In this document: positions 15,851 through 29,500 of the stretch, in pieces
Numbering within the stretch: position 1 is the first letter of the stretch
Layout of the letters: each line of letters starts with the position of its first letter
Assembly (NCBI GenBank): GCA_033439265.1
Contig: JAVTVX010000010.1
Coordinates: 26,153,056 to 26,217,055 of the forward strand
Source of the DNA: Dillenia suffruticosa
Lineage: Eukaryota; Streptophyta; Magnoliopsida; Dilleniales; Dilleniaceae
Length of the DNA stretch: 64,000 nucleotides
Reading direction: 5' to 3'
Made by a program: the position numbers and the translations under genes
The notes under the pieces: model-generated
The model's database searches: none
What the model saw: the letters and a program-made list of their open reading frames with translations, nothing else
What the model was told of the DNA's origin: nothing

Positions 15851-16774
15851 TCGTCGACTTTAACGGAGGAACAAGAAAGGGAATGAAAGGATCAATCAGC
15901 CCAAGTTCTCCAACAAGGAGGCCCACTTGGAACTTGGGCCGACTCTCTTTGGAGCCCATTTCCAATTCATTATTATTATTTTTTTTAACGTTATAGTCGT
16001 TGATATTTAAAATTATATTCCAATTAATACTATTCGATAATTTATCGAGTTCATTTTAAGAAAAAACTCCATTTCCAATTTATTTATGAAATCTAAATAA
16101 AGATAAGATTAGGGAGAATTTTAGTATTATTAAAAAGTCATTTATATTTTAATTAATTTATATGAAAAAGGTAAATTTTGATTATAAAGAATTAAAAAAG
16201 ATTAATTTGAAGAAAAATATATAAAAAAAAAAAGAGTTACAAATGGTTAATGCATAATTACCAGATTTTTTTTTTATTAATACGTGCCTTGAATTTTATG
16301 ATTTTATTTTTATAATAACTAAGATATTAAATTCAAAACCATTAACGGTAAAAAAAAATGATGGATTTCAAATATAAATGAAGCATGAAAAGTTAAAGAG
16401 AACTGCGTCACTTATTACAAGAATAAATGAAAAATATCGTATTATTTGCAGATTTATAAGACAAAATTATGTGTACAATACCTAAACTTTATTTTAGCTT
16501 TGGTTTTAAATTTTAATAAATATTTTTATTTTTGGGCTACTTAAAATTTAATTTGCACACAAATTAACAGCTATTTCTTCTAGTTATTCGTCAAATATGT
16601 GAGTTGGAATGTTTCTTTTCAAATCTAAAAGAAAAAAAGTTTACAAAATATATTATATAATCATAAACTTATTTAAGACTTTTTGACGATGCAAATTGGG
16701 AGTTTAAACCATTTTGGGTGTTGAACTTTTAGCCATGAGATAGGAGATATTAGCAGCGTTGAATTAATCGAAAT

Positions 16775-16960
16775 CTAATTGGTCTACTGGTTGGGTAGTA
16801 ATACTTCTAAAATAAAGTCACACGTTCAAATTTTATTCAAATTTATGTATAGTGACAATAGACGTTGAGAAAGTAAGTTTTGATTTTTAAGAGCTCAACT
16901 CGATTAAAATTAAATTTAATCAGATCCAATATAATTATCAGATATCAATAATTTATAAAA
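16775..16960 (+). repeat. Degraded SINE-like (tRNA-derived?) fragment
   Basis: The sequence GGTCTACTGGTTGGGTAGTA is A-box-like. A GTTCAAATT B-box-like stretch follows at about 16825, and a TTTAATCAGATCC tail near 16916-16928 resembles the tail of other copies in the window (GAATTAATCAGATAA near 56285). It is heavily decayed. Confidence 0.4.
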
Positions 16961-19091
16961 AAAAATAGTGATGAATGAGAGATATTAGTATTATGACGGA
17001 ATAAATTTTAACCGAGTCACATTTAGTATAATTGGTTAAAGATTTAAGGTGCAACATAAAAAAATCATGCTTATAAAACAAAAGTAAATTCAAAAGCAAA
17101 ATATGGTGTATAAAACTAAAGTTTTTAAATCTACCAAATGAATCGGTCAATTGAGTTACTTTAATTTTAAAAAAGAGTTATGAATTAATGAAAAAATGAA
17201 TTAGAGAAAAAGAACATTACCTTTTCATGTTAACATATCTCATAGAATATATTGGAAGTGAATTTAATTTCATAGATAATAACTCTACTAACTCGAACAA
17301 AATGATATGACCGTTTGGTGATCTCGAATGATGAGATCTGTAAAAAACCACCGGAAGGTGTTCCAACGGGAAAAACTCCGACGCTTAAGTTAGAAAGTGA
17401 TTTTCGAAAGAAGGGAAATAGACTGATAAGCAAAAAGAACGAAACGACTATATACACTTGTGTGTTCTGTGTAGGTCAATAGCACTTTCCTATACTAGAG
17501 ATTATATAACTTTCAGGTGTAAGAGCTGTGTGCAAGCATAGTGATAAAACCTTAATTTTTTTACGAGTGTTCTAAAATTTTTAGGGAATCATGTTATAGG
17601 ATTCTTAAAGATTACAGATCTTATTAGTTTTGAAAAGTCCAGATTGTCATTAAAATTCTTTTTCTCAGCGGCTGTAGCTGTAGATTTCTTTTCTATTTAT
17701 ATAGGGTTTTTTTTTTGTTTTTTAAGGAGAATGAATATTACAATATTTGACCAAACAACTAGTACCGAGATTTGAGGGGATCTAGGAATCGACCAATTGA
17801 AGTACCGAGCAAGCGACCATTTTTTTTTGGTACAAGCAAGTGACCGTTGAGAGATGTGTTTGGCGTATACCGATGAGGGTCTGTCGATGGGCTGCGAGCG
17901 TGATTGACCTCTGGGCCCATACAATTTGGGTCATGTACCATTAGAATACAAAAGGAGAAAGTTGAAATATATATATATATATTTTTTTGGCTAAGGAAAT
18001 AGTTGAAATGAGGGTGTGCAAAATCACTCACAGGCCACAGAGATAAGAGGGCATATGACAGAGAGAGCATGCAAACCAACCGGAGAGTCGTAGGTGTGGT
18101 TATGATAAACCTGCATTCAAGTTGATTTTATTTTTTAAATAAATAAATTGAACTCATCTGAATTTAAAATGAGTCCAAAATTTATACTCAAAAGTTAATT
18201 TGTTTAGTTAATCGAATAGTTAGAGTAATCTCTTCCGACAAAAATAGAATCAAGAAAATACTAATCAATCTATGAGTATATTCTGACATTACAAAGATTC
18301 TACCATCTTGTTAAATATCAGAGAATACTTACCATTATAGGACCATTATAGTTACAACCGCCAATCATCGGAATTTTGATCGTCTGCTTCCGAGTCATCA
18401 GGTCACCAACTTTGGACAACTCTCTCTAAGAAAGTCGGCAAAATAACTCCGTAATATAAGCAAAAGGGAAATTCTTTCATATCATTGAATGACAAAATAT
18501 CTAAACAAATTAAAGTTTTATTTGAGTCGAAATAATGGTTTGATAAATCATTTAAAACTATACAATAATTTAATTTCACGTGGGAAGATTTATATGAGTC
18601 ATCCCCTTGTCATGATATCGTTGTCCAATGAGCATGATTTTTCTTTATTATCCTATTTTCATTGGTTTCAAATATTAATACTTAGAACTATATAAGAAAA
18701 TTTTGAACATCATGTATAAAACCTTAAAATCGAATATATATATAATTAATAAATTATTACAAAAAATAATCTCTAGTTTGAAAAGAATTGGGATGCAATG
18801 AGTTTGTCTCAATTCCAGCATAGCTTATCGTCCACCGGTAATTTTCATTTTAAAAAAATATTTTCATTTAAGGTGTCCGTTTGGTTTGGGTGGAAGGGAC
18901 CTTTCCTAAAAATATTTTAAAATTTACTAAAATTAAAAATAAGAAAGAGAGAGAGAAGATATCTAAAAAGAACTAATTTCCATTTATTTATGGTGTTAGA
19001 TTAGATCTAAATATTATCGGGTGATCCATCCACCCTTCTTACCTTTTAAGCCTTTCTCTCGTATCTCGACCCGATTTGATTCTTAATCTAA

Positions 19092-19558
19092 GTGTCTGTT
19101 TGACAGGGTTTTTATTTTTTATTTTTTTTCTCTTTATAAGGATAAAGTCTACTAAACAGGATTTTTTAAAAAGATTTTAAAAAAATAGCCTTTTTTTTAT
19201 GAAAAAAATTTAAAAAGTAATTTTTAAGTAAAAACTTCTAGAAGGAGTTTTTACTTCTTAGTCTTTTTTATACTCAAACTTTTTTGAAAATTTATATATA
19301 TATTTTTTTATATCATCACATAATTATTTTTATTTCATTAATATTTTCATTTAAATGATACAAAATTTCAAATATATCCATTAATTTTTAACTTTTAACT
19401 TTATTTTAAGAGTAAAAAAGTAAAAAAGTAAAAAAAAAAAAATTAACTACTTTATTTTAAAAGTAAAAAAACCAAACAATTTTTAATTTTTTTAAAAAAT
19501 AATTAATTTTTACTTCTCAGAGAAAATAAGCCGAAAAAAAACCCTGTCAAACCGGCAC
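19092..19558. mobile_element. Tourist-like MITE (TAA target duplication)
   Basis: The 467-bp element has imperfect terminal inverted repeats. The left end reads GTGTCTGTTTGACAGGG. The right end, reverse-complemented, reads GTGCCGGTTTGACAGGG, then T-rich sequence on both sides. TAA flanks it exactly at 19089-19091 and 19559-19561, which is the duplication expected for PIF/Harbinger-type elements. The interior is A/T-rich with no open frame, as in non-autonomous MITEs. Confidence 0.75.
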
Positions 19559-20050
19559 TAACTCTTATTTTTTATTTTATAAAATAATTTATAAATTTAG
19601 AATTATAAAATAAAAGATAACTCCATTAATATAATTTATTATTTAAATTTAAACTTATTTTCTTTAAAAAATTTTATATCAGTTTATATTGATTCTCAAC
19701 TCTAACTTAAAATAATTGATTATTTTTATCATTAGCAATGTAGCATAGAATACGTGTATTTTTTTATATAAAAAGATTAATTGTCATCAATTTATATTGG
19801 TGTTTTGTCTGATTAATCCAATCGGATACTCTAGGATTTTCTGTAGAGAAATTAACTTTCATAAATTTTATTTTTTTTTTCTTGTGATCTAAATAATAAT
19901 TAATAAATATATGGGAGGATCCACTCGGGTTAAATGCGTACAAAAAATAAAAAAATAAAAAATAAAATTTTCGGAAGCACGTAAAAGTACTTAAAACTCG
20001 CGCGTCGAGGTGTTGGTGCACATGAGGTCTCCCAACTCCTGGGAACACCC

Positions 20051-20648
20051 GAACAAAACCCCTCCCCTCTCTCTCCTCTTTTGGTCATCTTTGCTGTTCT
20101 TCTCGTTCTCGTCACCCAAGACTTACGCAAACTCAGACTTCTCTCTCTCAAGCTCTTCTTCGAATTCTTCGATTTCTAAAGGTACGAACTTTGACTCCAT
20201 TTTTACCAGTCAATTACGATTCAGTAGTTCTTTCTGATCTGATCGATTCCATTGTTTTGTTATGCATTTGATTTTTGAACCCGATTTTTTAAAGCCTTAT
20301 TCTGTTCTGATTTGGTCTGGTGTTGACTTGAATTTTGAGTGCCAAGTGGTATAATTCTTGTAGTTTCATTGGTTTTTGTTGTCTAAGTTTGAGGGTTTCG
20401 TGGGATTAGTATAACTTCTTTTTCATGATTTTATGTGTTGATTGATGGCGTTCAGGTTTTTGAACAGTTGAATTTCTTATTCTTTAGTTTTTTTTTTTAT
20501 TTCTTGGATTATTGGTCTAATCAGGTTTTATCAAGGATAAGACAACGTGATAGTGATTGATTTAGTTAAGATTTTGAGGTTTATTGGGGCTTATTTCCGG
20601 GTTTTTTGGCAATTTGATCAGGTGATTTTTGAAATTAGGGCTTTGAAG
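20051..20648 (+). promoter_or_regulatory. TOL1 5' leader with inferred leader intron
   Basis: CT-rich leader-like sequence runs from about 20060 to 20181. A good donor (AAAG/GTACGAAC) is at 20182 and an acceptor (TTGATCAG) ends at 20621, 27 bases before the TOL1 start. I infer a leader intron of about 440 bp. The CTCTCTCTC stretches fit a pyrimidine-patch type plant promoter. Confidence 0.5.
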
Positions 20649-23600
20649 ATGAGTGACAATTTGATGGAGAAAGTATCCGCCTTTGGCGAGCGCCTAAAGA
20701 TTGGAGGGGCAGAGGTTGGTAGGAAGATGTCGGCTGGCATGAGCTCCATGAGCTTCAAGATGAAAGAGCTCTTCCAGGGTCCAAACCAGACCGATAAGCT
20801 TGTGGAGGAAGCCACATTGGAAGCCCTGGAGGAGCCGGATTGGGCCACGAATCTTGAGATTTGTGACATGATCAACCACGAGAGGGTCAATAGTGTTGAG
20901 GTGATTCGTGGTATTAAGAAGCGTATCCAGTTGAACCATTCTAGGGTTCAGTATTTGGCTATGCTTTTGCTTGAAACCATTGTTAAGAATTGCGAGAAGG
21001 CTTTCTCTGAGGTTGCGGCTGAAAGGGTCCTCGATGAGATGGTGAAGCTGATTGACGACCCTCAGACAGTCATAAATAATAGAAACAAAGCTCTAATGTT
21101 GATTGAATCATGGGGAGAACAAACTAATGAGCTCAGATATCTGCCTGTTTATGAAGAAACTTACAAGGTGTACCCCTAAACTGGGCTTTCTTAGTTTATT
21201 ATGAGTTGCCCCTTTTTGGATAATATATTGAGGACAGAATATTGTACTGAAAATTGCTTCTTGTTCCTTTCTTTTAGAGTCTCAAATCAAGGGGCATTAG
21301 GTTCCCTGGAAGAGATGATGAGAGTTTGGTGCCAATATTTACCCCTGCTCGATCAGTCGAGGAGTCAGAAGTGAGTGCAGGTCTTGCCCAACGGATTCAG
21401 CAAGAAGCTCCAGCGCAGACCTTCTCACCAGAACAGACAAAGGAAGCATTCGATGTGGCTCGAAATATTATCGAACTTTTAACAACAGTGTTATCTTCTT
21501 CACCACAACAAGATGTTCTCCAGGTATTTTTGAGAATTACTGCAGTCACAGGAATTTCTTGCTTTTGACCACCTTTTTTGTTGGGGGATAGAAAAGTAGT
21601 GTTCATAAATATTGCACTAAGGTGCTGCACCATGTACAACATAAAGGAGAATCATAGAATCAATAGAAAACATTACAGTCTTCTTAATAGAATTGAGAAG
21701 AGGGCCAAAAATGAAGAGATCTGAGCCAAAAATTAACAAGAGTTGCAAGAGGTCTCTCTGAAATCTAATTTTTTTGCCCTCTTCCTTTCTATGAAGAATT
21801 TCTTTGATTTGACATCGACATTAACATCCTGGATTATTTGGGATGTCAAGTACATTGTCATGGTCCTTTTGCTAATGTTTTATCTGTTATTTTGCTTTTG
21901 TCTTGACCCTTTTGTCCACATGCTTGACTTGGTCTAAGCTTTGATTAGCTATTCCTTTGAACTTTTCTCAGTGGTTTTGTATTATTTTCTTTGTGCCTTT
22001 CCTTCCAAGTTGTATTGCTTTGACTAAAATATTGCGCCCAGGAATCTTAGTTGATTTCTTACATTTTCAAGAGTATTTTTTCCCCATATACTGTGTAAGT
22101 CAGGTTACTCCAGATAATGGTACTGAAATTTCTTCAATTTTCTAGGAAAGTGCATCTGATTGACTTTTTTCAGTTCTTTGATAGGAATTGCCTTTTCCCG
22201 ATTGATGTGAGGACTTAGAAATTCCTTCAACAAATAGCCATCTAGATAATTGAATGGAAACAGTGATGGGAAAACCTTCCTCTCTGGAAATGTCATGGTG
22301 CTATGCATTTGGGTTGGATGTAGCAACTTCATCCTTGAGTTGATCTAAATAAAGGAGAGATTTCCCTTCATTACATGAACCAGCTCTACATAAGATTGCT
22401 TTATGATGTGTCCACCACCCACTGATTGACTGATAAAAATTGCCTATTTAGCTTAAAGTTTTAGGGCTCCTAACACTGCTTGAAAACATGGTATAAAAAT
22501 ATATCATTACCATCTTCATCAATGTTTTCCCCCTTTTATATAGTGAAGGTTCTTTCCTCATCCAAAAGATCGATTTTTCTTTTCTTTGACTAGGAAGAGT
22601 GTTTTCTCTTTATTATAAAAGCATTTAGTTATAGTGATTTGGTTTTGAAGCCAGAGGATGATCTGGAAGTTGATGTTTGAAAACCAAGTAAAGGAGGGAG
22701 TTGAGCGTAACTATCATTCAGAAGTCTCTGAAGGTTCTTGTAGGTGTAGGAAATATTTAGGTTTCCTCCACATGGAGGAATTATATGATGCATGTTTGTA
22801 TTAAGTGGATGAACATACAGATGATTTTAATTTCCCTGGGAAATGATCGATGCTGGTTATAGGAGTTATTTTTGTGGATGGAATTGGATGCAGCAAGGGA
22901 ACTTGCTGGGAAAATAATTTTTTTTCTTTTAAATAAGTGAAATAGATTACTGGGGATATGCATATAAAGAAAGGATAGTGAGTCCCTAAAAATGGACTAA
23001 TTGAAACTTGTTGTAGGAAATTCGTTTGAGAGAAAGGATAGCACATCATTCATCTTTAAATATGACTTTGTAGGTAGCCAGTGCATGATTCAAGCAGTTA
23101 GCTGACTAAAGGAACTGAATTCTGTATTTAGGGCAATAATTTTTGGTAGACATATGTTAGATAAATGGAGCAAGTATATGTGTGTGGTTTCTTAGCACGG
23201 TTCATCGTGAACATTCTAGTATCATAGACATAATAGTATTTTTGTGCAGGTTGGGGCCGTAAAGAGCTTATTTAGATACTCTATGAAGGACATGGCTCCA
23301 GGTTTGTGTGGCAGTTCAAGATCTCAATGACCACATGCTTTAAAGTTTTCAGTGGGTTGTCAGTATACTTTGTGTGTGATTTCCATTGGCCGACTTGTAA
23401 TGTATGCAGAACTTTTTATGGAGGTAGTTACACAAAGACAAGATGGGAGTGCTCATTGGCGATCATTATATGTTGTGAATTTCTTCCCTTCTTTTGCCTT
23501 TAAATCCTAAATATTGCTTCTTTACTACTAGATATAGAATCTTCGGCGTTCATAGCCATTGGCTTTTCCTAACCAATTGCTGAGTAAGTAGAGTTGCATA

Positions 23601-25649
23601 AGGGTACAAAGGAAAAGGTCATAATATGGATTCTGCCCATATGTGACAAAATTCAAACATAACAAAATTTGTGACGATGAAATGTTGCATGGACCAGGAC
23701 AGGGCATGAAATATGGGAAAAACATAGAACCTAAGATGGCAGCTCATGCACCAAAAAGTATACAGATCAACAGATATGTTATTAATGTAAAACAATTAAT
23801 AAATAACGGGTGAATTGTGCCTATAAAAACTTGAAAATAGCATTTAGTCTTCATTTTTAAATACATATGGTTTTCCTCAGAGTCTATTAACTGTTATCAA
23901 CTTTATATTTGCTTATAAGTATTTGTTTGAGAAAATTTATTAATCTGCAGATTTTACTATATTTGTGGAAATGTTGGGAAGCGTTTTAGAAGTGTAGGAG
24001 AAGACTAAACAGACATGGATTTGCTGTGATATATTCAGGATCAAGCATCATTAGGGTGCCATCTTGAAACAATTGACATGAACTCAACTTCCCTTTAGAT
24101 ATGTCTGTGCAACATAGCTTATTGGCTTAGTTTGAAATACCTAAAGCACGAGCATAAATAACAGAAATATTTTTTTCCCTTTTGTAATAGTTATGGTCTG
24201 GAAAATTTTGTTTGTTGACTGTTGTTTCAACTCTAAATAAGGAAAAAAAAATAGTTAGCTGATCAGACTATCAAGTCTCACAATCTAGATGATCTTCATA
24301 GATAAGCTATATAGCTCCTTCATTAGCAGCAATTTCTAAAAGCTACAGATTAGATTTCTTAAATCTTTTTCATATGGGATCTTTATACCATATTATGATA
24401 TCTAGTTTCAGAGCTTACCTGTTTGTATCTTCTATATAAGGACCAAATTGCCATTTTTTACAAACCTAGTTGATAGTGGAAGCTATACTTAACCTATAAC
24501 AATCCTGAAATGCTAAGCAAGTTTTGTCACCAGGCATTAACCTTGTCAGAATGTCTATATTTGGTTGGATGCTCTTGGAAGTGAGGGGGAAATCCTAGAG
24601 CATTTGAATTTCTAACCGACCACTTTCTCACCATGCACTTGGTACTGTTATGATGGTCTATGATTTCCAATTCTGTTTAAAAATGTTCTGGTCAGCCCAC
24701 TCTTGTTTTATTTTGTGGATTTTGAGGAATATAGCTTTGTGATAAGATAATAGGCTTCCATGAATGAGGGTTTTAAGATTGATTTGGTTACAGATAAGGT
24801 AGGGAGCTTCTATAATATTCACAAACCAATGATTGGATGATATGCCATCTCTCACTCTTAATACACATTAGTTATAACATACATGATCTACTTATTTATG
24901 CCTCTGAGGCTCTATGCAGATGCTTCTTATGTGCTGAACTATCAATTTGCTCCACAATGATGTCTTGAAACCCCCCCCCCCCCAAATGCAGTTCCATTCT
25001 CTGCTAAGGATGAAGAAGTTCAATCCAGCTATTCATTTTTGCTCATTTTGAGTTCACAATTAGGATCAAAAGTTTTTGTTTAATTCTAGAATTTGCTTTC
25101 AGTAACCACTAGAAATTGTTTCTCCTTGGGTTGGGAGCTTAGAGACGAGGCATGTTCTCTTCTTACTACTCTATTGGGTTCTTTTCCATTGTTACTTTGT
25201 GGTAATATATAACAATTGTCTTGCAGGATGACTTGACGACAACACTTGTACAACAATGTCGTCAGTCCCAATTCACTGTCCAGAGAATCATCGAGACAGC
25301 TGGAGAGAATGAAGCTCTGCTCTTTGAAGCCTTGAATGTGAACGATGAAATCCAGAAATCTCTCTCCAAATATGAAGACTTAAAGAAACCTTCAGTTCTC
25401 TCACCTGCGCCAGAACCTGCAATGATACCTGTAGCAGTTGAGCCCGAGGAATCACCCCGTACTAGCAAAGAAGAAGCATTGATCAGAAAGCCTGCTGGTG
25501 CTCGATCTGAGAGTCAGGGTGGTCACAATGATGACATGATGGATGATCTCGATGAGATGATCTTTGGAAAGAAATCTGGTGGAACTTCTGAAGTGGATCA
25601 TGGCTCAAAGAAGCAGCCGTCCCCAAAAGACGATCTCATTTCCTTCTGA
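20649..25649 (+). CDS. TOL1: TOM1-like protein with VHS and GAT domains (TOL1 type)
   Basis: Three exons give 395 aa: 20649-21167, 21278-21523 and 25227-25649. TOM1-like proteins bind ubiquitinated membrane cargo at endosomes and act as an ESCRT-0 substitute in plants. Residues about 45-175 form the VHS domain (VEEATLEALEEPDWATNLEI, RGIKKRIQLNHSRVQYLAML). The GAT domain covers about 200-300 (FDVARNIIELLTTVL, then TTLVQQCRQSQFTVQRIIET and ENEALLFEALNVNDE). The C-terminal tail ends MMDDLDEMIFGKK...DDLISF, as I recall Arabidopsis TOL1 (At5g16880) doing. The start at 20649 gives MSDNLMEK; a non-ATG extension upstream is not supported. The second intron is 3.7 kb and splits the GAT domain. It also holds an exon-like segment near 23250-23301. 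The length is near the roughly 407 aa of the Arabidopsis protein. Confidence 0.93.
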
Positions 25650-26545
25650 TTTTACATTATACTTGACAGTTCTTTCATATCCATAGGATTCTGGTGGCGT
25701 TTGATGGGTGTTGGTATATGTATCATTTAGATGTTATTTTTCACAAACAGGGTTGTGGACATCTTGTTTGCGTTCACTCATGTTGCTTCATTTTCTGTAA
25801 TTAATTCTTACTTATGGCTGGATATTTACTTTGACAGAGAATGTATGGAAGATTCAACGTTAATATTTTTCATTGCCTCTTGCATTTGATTCGCCAAAAT
25901 AATTACTATTTTCATCCTGCATTGCGTATGTTATTACCCTTGATGAATGCTAGATAAGATTGCGCATGCATGCATTCCTACATGCTTCATGGTGATGAGA
26001 TGTTTTCATGGTGGAATTCTTATCAAAAGGCTCGCAGGATGGCTTGTGCTGATAAATGGTTGATTTATCCTATTTCTCTCGTGACAAATTGCACTACCCA
26101 AAGGTTTGTGCTGTGTTTGCAGGTTGGCTCGCAGATGTAGACGGCAGCCGGCTTGATTTTATTTGTTTGGCAATTCATAAAAACACTTGTCTGGCTTTTG
26201 ATTTGGTAAAAATTTGTCTTCAATAACCACTTATTTTCCCTAAATCTTGGTCTTTTAGTTTCCTTGTGTGAAGAGGTCAACTAGATTTCAAGGAAAATGA
26301 TGAAAGCCAATTATGAACTAATCGATATTTAGAACTTTTAACATGATTAATTGTTTTGTTGTTAAGGTTGTAATTAAAATATATAACTATGGGTTTTTTT
26401 CTGGGGTTGAAGAAAATGAAAAGAGGAAAGACAAAATAGGAAAAAGCAGTAATTTGGGGGCGGGGTACTCCAAGGGCCGGCATCTGTGGGAAGCTTGCTG
26501 AAACAGTTGTACGTGAGCAGAAGACTGGTTACGTGGGTGAGGGTG
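25650..26545. other. TOL1 3' UTR and exostosin promoter
   Basis: The left half is TOL1 3' UTR-like, T-rich and non-coding. The right part (about 26340-26545) is the promoter and leader of the GT47 gene, G-rich near 26455-26480. No gene is visible. Confidence 0.6.
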
Positions 26546-26563
26546 AGAGAGAGAGAGAGAGAG
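26546..26563 (+). repeat. (GA)9 tract abutting a start codon
   Basis: GA dinucleotides run without interruption up to the ATG of the GT47 gene at 26564. They form the last 18 bases of its leader. Confidence 0.9.
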
Positions 26564-29500
26564 ATGGCGGGAAAGCATTACTCCACAATAAGCAACACAA
26601 GAGAGAGAGCACCATTTCTCAAATTCATCCTCTTCGCATTCTCTCTCATCACTCTCTCTCTCCTCTTCTTCCTCTTCTTCTCCTCTTCCTCCTCAACCTC
26701 CGCCTCCACATCTTCTCTCACTCGTTTCCAAAACCCTAACCCTAACCCACACGTCGATTTCTCTTTCGTCTCCTCCCTCGACAAATTCCTCGCCTCTGAA
26801 GCCTCCAGATCTCCATCGCGTGATGACACCTTCGATCCGGAAATCAACGACTCAGATCAAGCTGTCAGAAAATTGGATGATCTTATCTGGAAGAATGAGA
26901 ACGAGAGGCTTCTTACAGATTTCGCTTTTCCGGAAAATTCTGTACTTAGGGTTTATGTATACGAAATGCCATCGAAATTTACTTATGATTTGCTGAGATT
27001 GTATAGAGTTACCTACAAGGAGACCTCGAATTTGACCTCTAACGGTAGTCCTGTCCATCGATTGATTGAACAGGTATCCAACAATTTTGATCTCAATTTC
27101 ATTTTGTCGTGGACTTGTTCTTGTTTTGATCCCACAATTTTTTCTTGAATTTTACAGTAATTTATATGAAGATTTGTCAAATGTTGTGATTAGTTTAACT
27201 TGCTGTTTATTCGTTTCTAAAAATCCTGGAGATATTCTCTCTCTGCTTTTTCATTTAATTCTTTATGCCATCTCATAACATGTTAAATGCTATAGTTAGA
27301 TCTAAAAAGTTTATAAGAAAAGGCTATTTTGCGATCTTTGAAGATTGGTTTGCTAATGAATGCCGACTTTTTTCAAAGCATTGACACTGAAGTTGGCTTG
27401 TATTACTGCTTTCTGTGCAGCATGCTATTGATTACTGGCTTTGGGCCGATTTGATTGCTCCGGAATCGGAGAGGCTCTTGAAAAATGTGGTGAGAGTTCA
27501 TAGGCAGGAGGAGGCTGACCTGTTTTACATACCCTTCTTCACAACCATCAGTTTTTTCTTGTTGGAGAAACAGCAGTGCAAAGCGCTATACAGGGTGTGA
27601 GTGCATTTCCAGGTTTATGTTTAGGCTTTACATTTCTATTCCTTTATTATCCCGTTTTGTGACTCTTTATTTCACATTTTTATAGTTTCTTCCACAGGTT
27701 TAAGCCCCCACCCCCCCAAAATAAAAAACTGTTTCATTTTTATAACATCTTATTAAAATGACATAAAACTAAAATTCTCGAAAGAATTGGGTAATTCAAA
27801 AAAAATGCAAATACTCCAATTATTCAATATATAGAACGTTGTTCATAAATTAACATCCATATAATGATAAAAAAATGATAGTTTGTAGAGTTACCTTTTA
27901 TCTATAATTAACATTAAATAATTGGAATATCTGCATCTCCATTTGTCTGCAAAACTTTGGAATTATTTTTTGGCCACTTTAGAAATTTAAATAAGTTTCT
28001 TGATCGATCAAATGTCACTGGCCTCCAAAGGGCTTTGCCTTCGAGGGCATCTTCTGTCCCTAGCTTTTTGCATTTGTTGCACAATTCAGTGCTTTGCTAG
28101 TGTGCCTGCTCAGGTAGTTATCCTATTCGTCTTGATATCAGACAATTTTTGTAATTTGACCATGGTTGTCATTTGGTAAAACCCTGGATTTTATATGGGA
28201 AAGTTAACTTTATCCTATTCGTCTTGATATCAGACAATTTTTGTAATTTGACTATGGTTGTCATTTGGTAAAACCCTGGATTTTATAAGGGAAAGTTAAC
28301 TACTCATGGTCTTTAATATCTTAGTTGTAATAAATGAGCTCCCTGGGAATTGGTTTTGGCTTTTAGGTAGACATAAAATGTATACCATACTTAGAAATGT
28401 ATTAATTAAAATCCCATATCATTCTATAAGTTTTCACTAAGAAACATTCTTTGTGAATCTAATTTGTTGCTTAGAATCTAAAGGGGGCGCGGCATTGTAC
28501 TATGTTTCACAAGAAAGGATAAAGATGGAAAAGGGTGGATGGGGGGAAAAGCAAATTCATGTTCTTTAGTTGGTTGGATTGGAAATAAGGGAAGGAAGGA
28601 GATCTTGTTTTCTTTTGTCTGACCATTTAATGTATTGAGATAAGGTTGAGTTATTTCTTATTTCCACTTGATCCTTGATTGATTTCCTTCTCACCTACAG
28701 CTGGAGTTTTTTTATGACCTGGTTGCATGCTTAGATGATGGCTTACTGTTGGTAAGATAAGACTCTCAATCCCCACCAAAACAATTGCTTCTGGACTAGA
28801 TTTGAACCTGTTTAGCATATTATAAACTTTAAGTACATTGAAGAGATGGAGATCCTTTGAAATTAATGGCTTCTACCTTTTTTACCTGCTAAGAATGGCT
28901 GGTCTAGGCCAGTGTGTGATTGTATTTAGTGAAGATCTCATATCCTATGATTGAGAGAATGAATGGGAATTGAACATGAAGAGATTCTTCTTGGGTGGGT
29001 CAAATTAAGGTATTAAATTTTCTGGAAAAGTAGAAGGACATTGTAAGAGTCTGTAGGATTCTGCCTTTAAAAGTCTTTACATGAATTTCTAGGAAAAGAA
29101 AGCAACATTGATAAACTGTTATGGTATCTTTAGATACAACTAGTACAGCTTTTGATTTATTATTGCTCCCTTTGAGTGAGGTCAGTTTTGAAACCATTTT
29201 GTGCATGTGCAGTTCCTTTAGTTTCCTCATGATAGATTTCTATGTCTGTTTGTGGCTTTGAATGCATGATTCTATTTCTATCTGGTTGCTGTTTAACTAT
29301 CTTCAAATAATGGATTTCCACATGTTTTTCTTGTTAAGATTTCAAAACCTTGAGGTTGTGTTTTCTTTATAACTTCTTATACTTAAGTTTACCACCTTTC
29401 AGTAGTTATATATCTTTTCTTCTTTAAGGATCTCATAGACTCTTGCTTGGGATATAGGATGCTTTGAAGTGGGTGACTGATCAGCCTGCATGGAAGCGTT

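Larger units (their letters stand above)
15851..20050. other. AT-rich intergenic region between PTH2 and TOL1
   Basis: There is no gene I can support. From 15960 onward the sequence is very AT-rich and repeat-like. It holds a 467-bp MITE at 19092-19558 and a SINE-like fragment near 16775-16960. Open frames near 15723-15965 and 17697-18079 lack motifs and plausible splice structure. Confidence 0.6.

Noticed and set aside
15723-15965. Minus-strand open frame upstream of PTH2
   Set aside because: Its first ATG is at 15959 and it lies across the inferred PTH2 leader. I see no family similarity, so a chance frame in leader and promoter DNA is more likely.
17697-18079. Overlapping minus-strand open frames (75 and 106 codons)
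   Set aside because: Low-complexity composition, AT-repeat content and no motif.
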